A stretch of 64,000 nucleotides of DNA from Gottfriedia solisilvae (GCF_002128405.1 NZ_NETJ01000003.1:744001-808000); one strand, 5' to 3'; shown: positions 1-10,472, numbered from the stretch's first letter. Translations and numbers: made by a program. Notes: generated by a model not told the origin, from the sequence alone.

Positions 1-1
1 A

Positions 2-882
<881 letters not shown>

Positions 883-907
<25 letters not shown>

Positions 908-2112
908 ATATATATTCGATATATGATGATGAGCACGTAAATATATAAAGCGGTCAATGTAATGATTGGACCAATCACAAAAATTGAATCTATATGAAAA
1001 TGTTGTTCTGTAAAGTTATTTATTACTGTGATTGTTTTATGGTTCGACCAGCTCGCCAATCGATCAACATATAATGGTTTCCAAAGTAGTACTGCAAGTA
1101 TAGGGGCAATCACAGATTGTAGTAAACGACCAATCATATACGGCTTCATACTCATTTTTACTTCCGAAATAATACTTGCGACTTGTGCTTGAATCGAGAA
1201 GCCACCAAAGCCTAATATAAAGCTTGTTAAAGCAACTTGTTGTAATAATGTACTATTCGCAACATCACTCACTAATTTTGATCCTAACGTGATTTCAAAT
1301 AATCCAGAAACAAAAGGAGTGGATAGGTCTTGATGGATACTTGACTTTGAAATGAAAAATGAAATGATTTTTCCGACTTGGGTTATGAAACCAACTTCAA
1401 TCAAAAGCATGTTCAAAACGGAAAATACGATAATAAACCCACCAATCATGAGTAAAGTTTGGATGGAAGAGGCGATCGCATCTCCTAAAATCTTACCGAT
1501 TGGTCTTTTTTCTTTCATTCTTTTTTCATGTAGTACTGTGAAAGCGTGTTTAATTCGATTTGAAGGGGTTTTTTCTCGTCTAGAATAGTTGGGTTGGTTT
1601 TTGCCGTAAAACCTCATTAACAGGCCAACAAGAGCGTTTGATAGGTAATGACTAGCAGCCAGAACAATTCCTATGTTTACATTATGAAAAAATCCAACAG
1701 ATATTGCGACGAAAATAAATAATGGATTAGAAGAGTTCGTAAATGAATTTAGTCTTTCAGCTTCTAATTTTGTTAACTCTCCATCTTTGTATAATTTAGC
1801 AGAAAGCTTCGCTCCTGATGGAAATCCTGAAGCCATTCCCATCGCCCACACAAAAGCTCCAACTCCTGGAACTCTAAATAATGGCCTCATGACAGGTTCT
1901 AAAAATACACCTATAAATTGTACGATTCCAAAACAGATTAATAGCTCACTTAAAATAAAAAAGGGTAGCAAAGAGGGAAAGACGATTCCCCACCACATTT
2001 CTAAACCTCGAGTTGAACCTTTAAATGCAACATCAGGGTAAATGATAATGGTTGCGGTTAGCGTAACTAGAATGATAAAAATAATCAACGTAATAAAATG
2101 ATTTTTTTTCAC
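883..2112 (-). CDS. ylbJ: Sporulation integral membrane protein YlbJ
   Basis: Polytopic membrane protein of about 409 residues with many hydrophobic segments and a nucleoside-recognition (Gate) type architecture. In B. subtilis YlbJ is made in the mother cell under sigma-E and is needed for normal spore resistance. I chose the GTG at 2112 because GGAGGT lies at 2119-2124 with ideal spacing. An in-frame start 14 codons upstream has no such site. It is convergent with coaD and divergent from ylbK, as in other Bacillus genomes. What it transports is not known. Confidence 0.92.
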
Positions 2113-2287
2113 GAACAAACCTCCAACAAATGATTGGAACAAAATTTGATTCATCTTATATTGTCGTAAATTGAATGAATAGAAAATATGTTATTAATAT
2201 ATGGATCCAAAATAAAACTTGTACTATTCAATATACGTTAAATGAACTCGATTTTAGACCAATTTAGTTTATATGGAGGGGAATAAA

Positions 2288-3094
2288 TTGAATCCGAAAA
2301 TTGGTATAGCACTAGGGTCAGGTGGTGCAAGAGGTTTTGCACATATTGGTGTAATATCCGTGTTAAAAAAGCATAATATCCCCATAGATTATATTGCCGG
2401 AAGTAGTATGGGTGCACTTGTAGCAGTCTTGTATGGAGCAGGTTCTAATATAGACAGACTCTATAAAATTGCGAAAGTCTTTAAATCAAAGTACTATATT
2501 GATTATGTTGTACCTAAAATGGGATTAATTTCCGGTAATCGGGCAAAAGAACTTATTAGAGCATTATCATACGGTAGAAAAATTGAAGATTTAGATTTAC
2601 CAATTGCTGTCATCGCAACTGACTTGTTAACTGGAGAAAAAATTATCTTTAGAGAAGGAGATATTGCCACTGCTGTAAGAGGGAGTATTTCTATTCCTGG
2701 TATTTTTGTTCCAGAACCATGGAATGGCAGACTTTTAGTTGATGGCGGTGTGATTGATCGAATTCCTGTATCAGTTGTAAAGGATATGGGAGCGGAGTTT
2801 ATTATTGGTGTTGATGTATCACCTATAAAAGTAAGTGGTGAAGTATCAACAATTTATGATGTCATTATGCAAAGTATTGAAATAATGCAGCACGAACTTG
2901 TTAGAAACAGAGAAACAGTTTCAAATGTTATGATTCGACCAAATCTAGATCATTTTAATTCAAGGAACTTTACTGACTTAGAAAATATTATTCAAACCGG
3001 AGAAGAAGAAACAGAAAAAATGATACCAGAAATCATTCATCAGATTGAACAGTGGAAGGAGAAGTATAGTGGAGAAAAGGATCAAGATACTTAA
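2288..3094 (+). CDS. ylbK: Patatin-like phospholipase family protein YlbK
   Basis: Patatin-fold serine acyl hydrolase of about 268 residues. It carries the oxyanion loop GSGGARG near the N-terminus, the nucleophile elbow GSSMG, and the DGG motif of the Ser-Asp dyad (LLVDGGVIDRIP). The natural lipid substrate is unknown. The TTG at 2288 is preferred because GGAGGGG sits just upstream. The in-frame ATG at 2273 includes that ribosome site and has none of its own. Its end overlaps the start of ylbL, which suggests cotranscription. Confidence 0.9.
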   Translation: MNPKIGIALGSGGARGFAHIGVISVLKKHNIPIDYIAGSSMGALVAVLYGAGSNIDRLYKIAKVFKSKYYIDYVVPKMGLISGNRAKELIRALSYGRKIEDLDLPIAVIATDLLTGEKIIFREGDIATAVRGSISIPGIFVPEPWNGRLLVDGGVIDRIPVSVVKDMGAEFIIGVDVSPIKVSGEVSTIYDVIMQSIEIMQHELVRNRETVSNVMIRPNLDHFNSRNFTDLENIIQTGEEETEKMIPEIIHQIEQWKEKYSGEKDQDT

Positions 3095-4094
3095 TGTATT
3101 ATTAGTACTAGGAATTGTCATGATACTATTAGTTTTTATCCCACTGCCATATTATGTGACCAAACCTGGATTAGCGGAACCATTAGGCCCATATGTAAAT
3201 GTTGCAGGGGCAAAAAAAGATGACGGGGATTTTATGTTAACGACTGTCTCAATGAGTAAGGCAAATATTTATTCCTATATCGGTACGTATACTAATTCTG
3301 TTCATCATCTTTACAAAGAAAAAGAAATCTTAAGTGAAGGTGAAAGTAATGATGATTACCAATTTCGTCAATTACGATATATGGAAGAATCAAAACAAGC
3401 AGCAATCGTAAATGCATACAAAGAAGCAGGCAAATCATATTCAATTAACAAAACTGGGGTTGTTATCATTTCGTTATTAAAAGATATGCCAGCTTCTAAA
3501 GTGTTAAAGTTGGGAGATATCGTGACAAAAGTGGGAGAAAAGGAGATTCATTCAGTTAATGATTTTACGAATACAATCTCATCATCACCGACGGGGACGA
3601 ACTTTCAGTTTTCTATTATTCGTAATGGAAAAAATAAAAAAGTTAGTATTACATCTAAACAATTTAAAGATGAACCGAAAAGATCTGGCATTGGCGTTTC
3701 AATAGTAGAAAATATAAAGCTAAGTACCAATCCGAAAGTTGAAATTGACTCTGAGGAAATTGGTGGACCTTCAGCGGGGCTAATGTTTGCTTTAGAAATA
3801 TATGATCAATTAAGTGAAGAAAACTTAGCAAAAGGACATGAAATTGCTGGTACAGGTACGCTAGATACAGAGGGAGTAGTAGGTCCGATTGGTGGTATAT
3901 CTCAAAAAATCATTGCTGCGTCAAAAGCAGGGGCGGAAATCTTTTTTGCACCAAATGAAAACGGGAAAAGAAATTCAAATTATAAAGAGGCTGTAAAAAC
4001 AGCTAAAGAGCATAATGTAAAAATGAAAATTGTTCCAGTAAACACATATGCAGACGCAATAGAATACTTGAAAAATTTAAAGTCTAGTTCATAA
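3069..4094 (+). CDS. ylbL: Membrane-anchored PDZ/Lon-type protease YlbL
   Basis: About 341 residues: an N-terminal membrane anchor (about residues 8-25), a PDZ domain near the middle, and a C-terminal S16 (Lon-type) protease domain. The catalytic serine lies in the motif GGPSAGLMFALE, and the dyad lysine is in GGISQKIIAASKAGAE. In B. subtilis YlbL degrades the SOS division inhibitor YneA together with CtpA. The GTG at 3069 is favoured by AAGGAG at 3056-3061 and by the family length. It overlaps the end of ylbK by 26 bases. Confidence 0.93.
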   Translation: MEKRIKILNVLLVLGIVMILLVFIPLPYYVTKPGLAEPLGPYVNVAGAKKDDGDFMLTTVSMSKANIYSYIGTYTNSVHHLYKEKEILSEGESNDDYQFRQLRYMEESKQAAIVNAYKEAGKSYSINKTGVVIISLLKDMPASKVLKLGDIVTKVGEKEIHSVNDFTNTISSSPTGTNFQFSIIRNGKNKKVSITSKQFKDEPKRSGIGVSIVENIKLSTNPKVEIDSEEIGGPSAGLMFALEIYDQLSEENLAKGHEIAGTGTLDTEGVVGPIGGISQKIIAASKAGAEIFFAPNENGKRNSNYKEAVKTAKEHNVKMKIVPVNTYADAIEYLKNLKSSS

Positions 4095-4165
4095 CAAAAA
4101 AACTGTTTTTGAATTCATCAAACAAATCGTTGTTTGGTTAGAATGTCATAAACAGTTTTTTTTAT
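4094..4165 (+). terminator. Bidirectional terminator between ylbL and tmcAL
   Basis: A nested inverted repeat: outer arms AAAAACTGTTT / AAACAGTTTTTT and inner arms AAACAA / TTGTTT. There is a T-run after the right arm and an A-run before the left arm, so it can end both convergent genes. Confidence 0.8.
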
Positions 4166-4180
4166 TTTTATCATTACTAT

Positions 4181-5416
4181 TTATTCCCTACTAAATTGGC
4201 CCGAATTTTCATCATAAATAAATGGGTAAAGTGAGTATTCAGTATGAATTAATTTTTGCTGATTTTGTATTGAAAGAATAGAAGCATACGCATGTGTAGC
4301 CTTTAAGTCTGTACTTAAAGCATTTTGGTTTACTTGATTGATGGTTGTATAAATTGGTAGGTCTATTTGTTTTTTATTTACATTCAAATAAGCTTTGCCT
4401 TTTTGTGACATCCCTAATAGACGAATATACGGAACTCGATCAGTTTCCAAAATAGCATTCATTTCTTCTTTTGAGGTATTTGTTAACAAATGAGTTAATA
4501 ATCTTTGAATGCGAGTCCATGTATATCTTTTTGTTTTGATTGAAGTCATTAAGTCCTCAAAGCTTGAACATTTTAAAATCGCATCGACTACTCTTCTTTC
4601 TAATCCCTCAACAGCTTCATAAATCAGGGATAAGTCTTCAAGCTTCGTTGTCATTAATCGATATTTTAAAAAAGGAAGATAATCATTCCATGAATGTAAG
4701 ATTTCGTTTTCGTTTATGTATGTTTCAATTGCGTTTTTCGTGTAGGTTGGAACAAAGTTTGAAATTGAATCATCCTCTTTTTTCAGTATTTTACGAATTG
4801 CAGTTGCACTTGCTATACTTTGGTGGCTAGCTTCTTCATCGTGATAATTTGCAGCAATCCGTTTAATCGTAGTGCCCTGCATCTTACTTGAAAAGTGTTC
4901 GATCGATTCCAAGTAATGGATACCTAAAATATTGTTTGGTAAGGAGACATCTAGTTTCGAGGTTTCCAAATTTGTTTGTAGTGCAGTACTATACGCTGAA
5001 GGGTAACTCATTCCTTTATCAAGTAATGAGCGGATGCTCGTATTGATCGAGCTGGTAAGCAGTTTCTTTTGATTGATCAATTCATAAAATGTTTCAATTT
5101 TACCTTCTTCACTGCCAAAACAAACAGTATCACAATTCAAGGAATCTAAGATTGAAATAGCACCTTTTGCAAAAAGAGTTGCATGCTGGGTAGAGTAACT
5201 ATATGGGAGCTCAATGACAAGATCTGCTCCAGCTTGTAATGCAAGTTTTGCTCTGACATGCTTTGGAACCACAGCCGGTTCGCCTCTTTGTAAAAATTGA
5301 CCACTCATCACCGCAATAACAACATCGGCATTTGTTGACTGTTTTGACTGTGATAAATGGTAGACATGTCCATTATGAAGCGGATTATATTCGACGATCA
5401 CTCCAACAGATTTCAT
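4181..5416 (-). CDS. tmcAL: tRNA(Met) cytidine acetate ligase TmcAL (YlbM)
   Basis: Forms N4-acetylcytidine at the wobble base of elongator tRNA-Met from acetate and ATP. The 411-residue protein begins MKSVGVIVEYNPLHNGH, with the nucleotidyltransferase HNGH motif, followed by SGQFLQRGEPAV. Both are hallmarks of the HIGH_NTase1/YlbM family. The ATG at 5416 follows GGAGGTG with good spacing. An in-frame TTG five codons upstream overlaps that site and is rejected. The gene is monocistronic on the minus strand and convergent with ylbL. Confidence 0.95.
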   Translation of the reverse strand: MKSVGVIVEYNPLHNGHVYHLSQSKQSTNADVVIAVMSGQFLQRGEPAVVPKHVRAKLALQAGADLVIELPYSYSTQHATLFAKGAISILDSLNCDTVCFGSEEGKIETFYELINQKKLLTSSINTSIRSLLDKGMSYPSAYSTALQTNLETSKLDVSLPNNILGIHYLESIEHFSSKMQGTTIKRIAANYHDEEASHQSIASATAIRKILKKEDDSISNFVPTYTKNAIETYINENEILHSWNDYLPFLKYRLMTTKLEDLSLIYEAVEGLERRVVDAILKCSSFEDLMTSIKTKRYTWTRIQRLLTHLLTNTSKEEMNAILETDRVPYIRLLGMSQKGKAYLNVNKKQIDLPIYTTINQVNQNALSTDLKATHAYASILSIQNQQKLIHTEYSLYPFIYDENSGQFSRE

Positions 5417-5607
5417 GAAAAACACCTCCAATATTTACAAAATATGAGAAATTATACATATAGAATAACAGTATCAAGAAATAATTCGCAACTTAAGGTG
5501 AATTGTATTGTAATTTCTTGTTGAAAATAATATATTAGATAAGTTACATATTTTCCAATATCAGAATGATTAATATGGGAAGACTAGCTTATTGTTCACT
5601 TTTTGTA

Positions 5608-6113
5608 GTGTCTAGTTCTACAAGCTAGCTCTTCGGTAATATTCCATTAATCTTCGAAGTGGAAAAATCGCCACTTCTTCAAATGAATGGAGATATTCCC
5701 TTCAGAGCTGGGCGAGCTTGTTCCACTTTTCGTAGTGTCTAGCTCCAGGCGTTTGCCCCTCGAGGTCATAAGCCAATTTACAGCAAAGGTTAAAGAGCAA
5801 CCTTCACTGAAAATCGTCTTATGCTTGTCGGAGCAGAGCGAACGCCTTCCGCTTTTCGTAGTGTCTAGTTCCACAAGCTAGCTCTTCGGTAATATTCCAA
5901 TAATCTTCGAAGTGGAAAAATCGCCACTTCTTCAGATGAATGGAGATATTCCCTTCAGAGCTGGGCGAGCTTGTTCCACTTTTCGTTGTGTCTAGCTCCA
6001 GGCGTTTGCCCCTCGAGGTCATAAGCCAATTTACAGCAAAGGTTAAAGAGCAACCTTCACTGAAAATCGTCTTATGCTTGTCGGGGCAGAGCGAACGCCT
6101 TCCGCTTTTCTTA
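5608..6113. repeat. Two tandem 253-bp copies of a composite palindromic repeat
   Basis: Copy 1 is 5608-5860 and copy 2 is 5861-6113; I count only about seven differences. Each copy has two subunits that begin GTGTCTAG (5608, 5735, 5861, 5988), here called A and B. Subunit A has arms ACAAGC / GCTTGT and an internal AAGTGG / CCACTT hairpin. Subunit B has AGGCGTT / AACGCCT, GCCCC / GGGGC and CATAAG / CTTATG arms, so both are imperfect palindromes. Similar intergenic palindromes are common in Bacillus genomes. Reading frames inside (for example 5647-5874 minus) are made of repeat and show no ribosome site or family. Confidence 0.9.
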
Positions 6114-6129
6114 GTGTAAAGAAAAAATA

Positions 6130-6158
6130 TTGACAAATGATTATAGGGATTATATAAT
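6130..6158 (+). promoter_or_regulatory. Sigma-A promoter for the DUF177-rpmF operon
   Basis: A perfect TTGACA at 6130-6135 and a perfect TATAAT at 6153-6158, with a 17-base spacer. This is the best sigma-A match in the window. It starts 17 bases after the end of the tandem repeat. Confidence 0.9.
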
Positions 6159-6186
6159 TTTCATTGTTGCCTTGAGGTGGTTATTT

Positions 6187-6702
6187 ATGAAATGGTCAGT
6201 GCACCAATTACAAAAATTAAGACATAAAGGTTTAAATTTAGATGAGACAATTGATGTAAGTCAATTGAAGGAACGGAATAAGGAAATTCGTGAAGTTTCG
6301 CCTATTAAAGTAACTGGACGAGTTGATTTTGGAACGAACCGATATACGTTTCATTTAACAATAACTGGATATTTAATTTTACCTTGTGTAAGAACATTAG
6401 TTGATGTAAAATATCCTTTGTCGATTACCACAACAGAAACGTTTTTTACAACATCTGAATGGAAAAGTGAAGATGAGAATTTTCACATCCTAGAGGGTGA
6501 TGTGTTAGACTTAACTCCTGTGATTGAAGAGATTATCTTAGCTGAAATACCTTTGCAAGTTTTTGCTGAGGATACTGAAGGTAAAGAGACAGCTCCGACA
6601 TCTGGTACAGATTGGGAAGTTAGGGAACACGTTGAAAAAGAGCAAAAAATTGACCCTCGACTTGCTGGATTAGCAAAATTTTTTGACAAAAAAGATAATT
6701 GA
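6187..6702 (+). CDS. ylbN: DUF177 (YceD/YlbN) protein
   Basis: A 171-residue soluble protein of the DUF177/YceD family, which is almost always encoded directly upstream of rpmF. In other organisms the family has been linked to 23S rRNA accumulation, but that role is not shown here. The ATG at 6187 has GAGGTGG upstream. A longer reading frame to 6130 would start inside the -35 box and is rejected. It lies 55 bases before rpmF under the same strong promoter. Confidence 0.9.
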   Translation: MKWSVHQLQKLRHKGLNLDETIDVSQLKERNKEIREVSPIKVTGRVDFGTNRYTFHLTITGYLILPCVRTLVDVKYPLSITTTETFFTTSEWKSEDENFHILEGDVLDLTPVIEEIILAEIPLQVFAEDTEGKETAPTSGTDWEVREHVEKEQKIDPRLAGLAKFFDKKDN

Positions 6703-6757
6703 GAAGTACCGGATTACCGGCTTCATAACTAAAACTCACTTTAAGGAGGTGGGATCA

Positions 6758-6931
6758 ATGGCAGTACCTGCAAGAAGAACGTCCAAAACTGTAAAAAGAA
6801 AGCGTCGTACGCATTTTAAATTAGCGGTACCTGGAATGGTTGAATGCCCAAACTGTAGTGAATTAACATTAGCACACCGCGTATGTAAATCATGCGGACA
6901 CTACAAAGGAAAACAAGTACTTAGCAAATAA
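6758..6931 (+). CDS. rpmF: 50S ribosomal protein L32
   Basis: A 57-residue basic protein of the large ribosomal subunit. It begins [17 protein letters not shown] and carries two CxxC pairs (CPNC and CKSC) that form a zinc ribbon. It is therefore the zinc-dependent form rather than a cysteine-less paralogue. AAGGAGGTG precedes the ATG at optimal distance. It is cotranscribed with the DUF177 gene and followed by a strong terminator. Confidence 0.98.
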   Translation: MAVPARRTSKTVKRKRRTHFKLAVPGMVECPNCSELTLAHRVCKSCGHYKGKQVLSK

Positions 6932-6942
6932 GCTAGTCATTT

Positions 6943-6975
6943 AAAGCACATAGGAAACTATGTGCTTTTTCCTTT
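6943..6975 (+). terminator. Terminator after rpmF
   Basis: The arms AAAGCACATAG / CTATGTGCTTT surround a short loop and are followed by a T-rich tail. Confidence 0.88.
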
Positions 6976-7139
6976 TCTCCTTAAACTCCGAAATCCTCAT
7001 ATATTACCTCTTCCTGCGACGTAAGCCTGTTACCATCTAAAGATTCAATCTCTTACCTTCATCTTTTTATACTACTTACCTTATGTAAAACGTATAGTGT
7101 ACTAGGGAGAATAATCGGTAATTAGAGAGAGGGATGTAA

Positions 7140-7907
7140 TTGTCTGAAGTTATTACATATCAACGGGATAAAATAGATTATATCTTTTTGAATAGACCAA
7201 ATAGTGGGAATTGCATAGACGAAACGATGGCCGATAGACTATTAGAAATCATTTACGACATTCATTATAAATCAGATAGTAAGTTAGTTGTTTTAACAGG
7301 TGAAGGATTAAAATATTTTTGTACTGGTGGTGACTTGAAGACAATTCTAAAATTTAAAGATGATCGTAAGGGGTTAGAAACATATTGTTTAAAAATGTGT
7401 GAAGTGATTTATCGAATAGCAATGTTACCTCAGATTACGATTTGTTATATTAATGGTTTTGGGTTAGGTGGTGGTTGTGAGTTGGCAAGTGCATTTGATT
7501 TTCGCTTTGCTAACCATAATGCAAAAATAGGCTTTATTCAAGGTCAGATGGGAATCCCTACTTCGTGGGGAGGTGGGACCATATTACGAGAGAAAATGAA
7601 TCATCAAGAATGGATTACTCTTTTATCTTCCTCTAACATATATACTGCATATCAAGCGAAAAAACTTGGATTTATCCATGAGTTATGTAAGGATTTTATA
7701 TCGTTACATAATGAAAGCTTTATTAGCTTAGCTAGAAGTATTCCAACGCATATACATCATCAAAATAAAAAAATAGTTACTAGAAAATGGGTTCAGGAAA
7801 GATTAAAAACTCGTATGGAAGAAGAAGTTATTTCAGCTCTTCCATTATGGTTTTCAGAAGAGCATATAAAAATTATTGAACAATTTACAAAAAAATTGGA
7901 AAAGTAA
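7140..7907 (+). CDS. Enoyl-CoA hydratase/isomerase (crotonase) family protein
   Basis: A 255-residue crotonase-fold protein. It has the CoA-binding/oxyanion segments FCTGGDLK (about residues 60-67) and GFGLGGGCELA (107-116). Glu114 matches the first catalytic glutamate of enoyl-CoA hydratases. The second glutamate position, normally in a PE motif, appears to be Gln134 (GFIQGQMG), so simple hydratase activity is doubtful. An isomerase, hydrolase or decarboxylase role is possible. The start is TTG after a GAGAGGGA site. It stands alone between rpmF and the gerR-like gene with no other fatty-acid genes nearby, so the substrate cannot be inferred. Confidence 0.85.
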   Translation: MSEVITYQRDKIDYIFLNRPNSGNCIDETMADRLLEIIYDIHYKSDSKLVVLTGEGLKYFCTGGDLKTILKFKDDRKGLETYCLKMCEVIYRIAMLPQITICYINGFGLGGGCELASAFDFRFANHNAKIGFIQGQMGIPTSWGGGTILREKMNHQEWITLLSSSNIYTAYQAKKLGFIHELCKDFISLHNESFISLARSIPTHIHHQNKKIVTRKWVQERLKTRMEEEVISALPLWFSEEHIKIIEQFTKKLEK

Positions 7908-7985
7908 TCTTCTACCTTTATATTTTATTGCATATGAATTATAGTAAAATCTGCTTATTGCATAAGAAATTGGAGGGGATTGCAA

Positions 7986-8576
7986 ATGGTTGCAAATCGC
8001 CAGGATGCATGGACAAAAGAGGAGGATAACTACTTAGCTGAAGTAGTTTTAAAATCGATAAATGAAGGGTCAACTCAATTAACTGCTTTTAAAGTTGTAG
8101 CTGGAAATTTATCGAGAACAGCAGCTGCATGTGGCTATCGTTGGAATTCTTTCGTCCGAAAGTTTTATAAGGAAGAAATTGAAAATGCCAAAGTAAATAG
8201 CAAAAAACAAGCGACAAATAAAAATGAATTAAATGATGAAGTGCCAAAACCGCAAACTGAAATAGAATTACCTGAAGTAGTTTCAGGTGAAAGCGATCAA
8301 GAAGTATCTTTTGAAGCTGTGTTTCAATTTTTAGAAACTGTAAAGGAAAAAGTAGAGTCGCTTCCAGTTAGAGAAATTCAATCCCTCGAAAAGAAGTTAT
8401 TAATTTCAAAACAAGAAAATGATCAATTAAAAGTTGAAAAACAACTATTGCTTGAAAAAGTAAAAGAGCTTGAGAGTGAGTATGAAAATTTATTTGAGTT
8501 TATTGACCAAAAACGAAAATTTGTAAATATTACAAGTGGAACACCTGATAAAAAGGTAAGATCTAAAAAAGAATAA
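7986..8576 (+). CDS. gerR: RsfA-family sporulation transcription factor (GerR/YlbO-like)
   Basis: About 196 residues: an N-terminal Myb/SANT-like DNA-binding domain (roughly 5-55, with AWTKEEDNYLAEVV and GYRWNSFVRK), then a variable linker and a C-terminal coiled coil (about 110-180). This is the layout of RsfA/GerR regulators. By position it is the counterpart of B. subtilis gerR (ylbO), a sigma-E-dependent repressor of late mother-cell genes. The ATG at 7986 has GGAGGGG upstream with good spacing. An in-frame TTG at 7980 is too close to that site. Confidence 0.85.
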   Translation: MVANRQDAWTKEEDNYLAEVVLKSINEGSTQLTAFKVVAGNLSRTAAACGYRWNSFVRKFYKEEIENAKVNSKKQATNKNELNDEVPKPQTEIELPEVVSGESDQEVSFEAVFQFLETVKEKVESLPVREIQSLEKKLLISKQENDQLKVEKQLLLEKVKELESEYENLFEFIDQKRKFVNITSGTPDKKVRSKKE

Positions 8577-8618
8577 AAAAACTCAACATCTCTTCATTGA
8601 GGTGTTGAGTTTTTTTTA
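8577..8618 (+). terminator. Bidirectional terminator between gerR-like gene and ylbP
   Basis: The arms AAAACTCAACATCTC / GAGGTGTTGAGTTTT have an A-run on the left and T-run on the right, so they can terminate both convergent genes. Confidence 0.9.
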
Positions 8619-8621
8619 TGA

Positions 8622-9029
8622 TTATTTCGGTTGCCAAATGACAAACTCTGAATCAGTTTCAGTGAAACCTTGTTTCTTCCAAAATTCATTTGAATTTGCT
8701 CTTGGAATCGTTTTGATTGGTTTGTTAAATGATTTAGCAAATGCGACTAATTCTTTTCCGTAACCATTTTTTTGATAATAAGGAAGTACTTCCATTTTAT
8801 TAATCTCGATTATTTCTTCGTTTTCGCTTTTATGCGTGTACAAGCTCATACGAGCAATAAGAGCTTTGCCTAAATAAATACCATAAAATGGTGATTGGAA
8901 CTCATTATCGATTAAGTTTGATTCAAGATCTTCCAACATAGAAAGTTCTTGTAATCCGTAACCAGAAAATTGCTGAAATTGTTCAAGTGTTTTAAAATTT
9001 ATTTGTAAGCGTTCGATCTTGTTGCTCAA
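8622..9029 (-). CDS. ylbP: GNAT N-acetyltransferase YlbP
   Basis: A 135-residue protein with a Gcn5-related acetyltransferase core. The acetyl-CoA pyrophosphate loop is seen as YYQKNGYGKELVAFA, followed by a C-terminal EFWKKQGF strand. The gene position (gerR-ylbP-ylbQ) matches YlbP of B. subtilis. The acceptor substrate is unknown. Translation starts at a TTG preceded by GGGGGA. It is divergent from the panE-like gene. Confidence 0.85.
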   Translation of the reverse strand: MSNKIERLQINFKTLEQFQQFSGYGLQELSMLEDLESNLIDNEFQSPFYGIYLGKALIARMSLYTHKSENEEIIEINKMEVLPYYQKNGYGKELVAFAKSFNKPIKTIPRANSNEFWKKQGFTETDSEFVIWQPK

Positions 9030-9185
9030 ATGTTGCTCCCCCTTAAATTGAATGTAAATTTTTAATATTTGAAATATAATTATATTATATCGTACTATAC
9101 ATTTTAAAAAAAGATAGATTACATGGAAATTTATTTTGGTTAAACTAAAATTCCATTAGAATACTTAAATTGAATGGAGAAAAAA

Positions 9186-10073
9186 ATGAAAATTGGAATT
9201 ATAGGTGGCGGTGCGATTGGACTGCTTGTAGCATCGTATTTTCATCAGCAAAAACATGAAATTATGTTATATACAAGAACGGATGAACAGGCGACAATAA
9301 TCAATGAATCAGGTATCTTACTATCATTAAATGAAAATATTTCTCAAATGTGTATAAACGCCAAAAAATTATCTTCACATATTGATCATTGTGACATTCT
9401 GATTATTTGTGTAAAGCAATATCATTTAGAAAAAATCAAATCAATCATAAATAATTTTAAAGGCGATACAATTTTATTCTTGCAAAATGGTATGTCCCAT
9501 ATTGAATATGTAAAAAAATTATCAATAAACAATTGTTTTATCGGAATTGTTGAACACGGTGCATTAAAAATGTCAATGAATGAGATCAAACATACCGGTT
9601 TAGGGACGATTAAAATTGGTCGGTTAAAAGGGAACCAAGAAGCGCTTGAAAAAGTGTTATCATTACATACGGAGGGATTTTCACTACAATTTGAGAATAA
9701 TTGGTTGTATATACTACATCAGAAATGTCTTGTAAATTGTACGATAAATCCCTTAACTGCAATATTAAACATAAGAAATGGTGAGTTGATTACCAATGAT
9801 TATTTTAAACAAATTAGTAAGTTATTATTTAATGAAGTTGCAAGAGTTTTACAATTAAATGAAGAAGTAGAATGGCAGAAGGTAATTGAAATCTGTGAAA
9901 AAACATCAATGAATTATTCATCAATGAATCGAGATCTTTACTTTGGCAGAGAGACTGAGATTGAAAGCATGCTTGGCTATGTAAAGAATCTTGCAATTCA
10001 AAAAAAAATAAATGTCCCAACGATCGAACTTGTGTACAATGTAATTAAAGGACTTGAGAAGAAAAAGGGGTAA
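9186..10073 (+). CDS. panE: 2-dehydropantoate 2-reductase (PanE/ApbA, YlbQ)
   Basis: NADPH-dependent reduction of ketopantoate to pantoate, a step in pantothenate and CoA synthesis. The 295-residue protein opens with the dinucleotide-binding motif GIIGGGAIG. It also has the FLQNG segment (about 97-101) and a C-terminal helical ketopantoate reductase domain with a KCLVNCTINPLTA stretch. The ATG at 9186 is preferred because GGAGA lies six bases upstream; the ATG at 9174 lacks a ribosome site. The next gene follows after six bases, so it begins a short operon with DUF3397 and bshC. Confidence 0.9.
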   Translation: MKIGIIGGGAIGLLVASYFHQQKHEIMLYTRTDEQATIINESGILLSLNENISQMCINAKKLSSHIDHCDILIICVKQYHLEKIKSIINNFKGDTILFLQNGMSHIEYVKKLSINNCFIGIVEHGALKMSMNEIKHTGLGTIKIGRLKGNQEALEKVLSLHTEGFSLQFENNWLYILHQKCLVNCTINPLTAILNIRNGELITNDYFKQISKLLFNEVARVLQLNEEVEWQKVIEICEKTSMNYSSMNRDLYFGRETEIESMLGYVKNLAIQKKINVPTIELVYNVIKGLEKKKG

Positions 10074-10079
10074 TTCTTA

Positions 10080-10472
10080 TTGGGAAAATTTTTCATTTTC
10101 TTCATTTCATTTTTAATTGAATTTCCAATCGTTTCAACAATCTTTATCTATATGTTTCTAAAACTTTTTTTAAAGCATAATAAGCGTAAACTTTTGCTTT
10201 TTACTTTAGATTTAACTACAATTCTATATATTAGTTCTTTTTATTTTATGTTAAACATGTTTTTTCCAACTGCGACCGGTTGGATTTTGATTAATCTATT
10301 ATTAATTATCTTATTTATTAGTATTATTCTTCAATGGAAAGCAAAAAGAGATATTCGATTTTTTAAGCTTATAAAAGGTTTTTGGAGGATTTCCTTTATT
10401 TTGTTTTTTATCCTTCATTGTATTACCTTGTTAACAGGTCTGACTTTGAGCATATCTGAATATATTGCTTAA
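10080..10472 (+). CDS. DUF3397 membrane protein
   Basis: A 130-residue, very hydrophobic protein with about four membrane segments (near 5-25, 38-60, 65-85, 103-125). It matches the small DUF3397 family that sits between panE and bshC in Bacillus. Its function is unknown. It starts with TTG after AAAGGGG, and bshC follows 26 bases later. Confidence 0.75.
   Translation: MGKFFIFFISFLIEFPIVSTIFIYMFLKLFLKHNKRKLLLFTLDLTTILYISSFYFMLNMFFPTATGWILINLLLIILFISIILQWKAKRDIRFFKLIKGFWRISFILFFILHCITLLTGLTLSISEYIA

Noticed and set aside
5647-5874. Minus-strand open frame (75 codons) and a similar one at 5819-6136 with nearly the same translation
   Set aside because: Both are translations of the tandem intergenic repeat. 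They have no ribosome site, and their identity to each other reflects the repeat, not a gene family.
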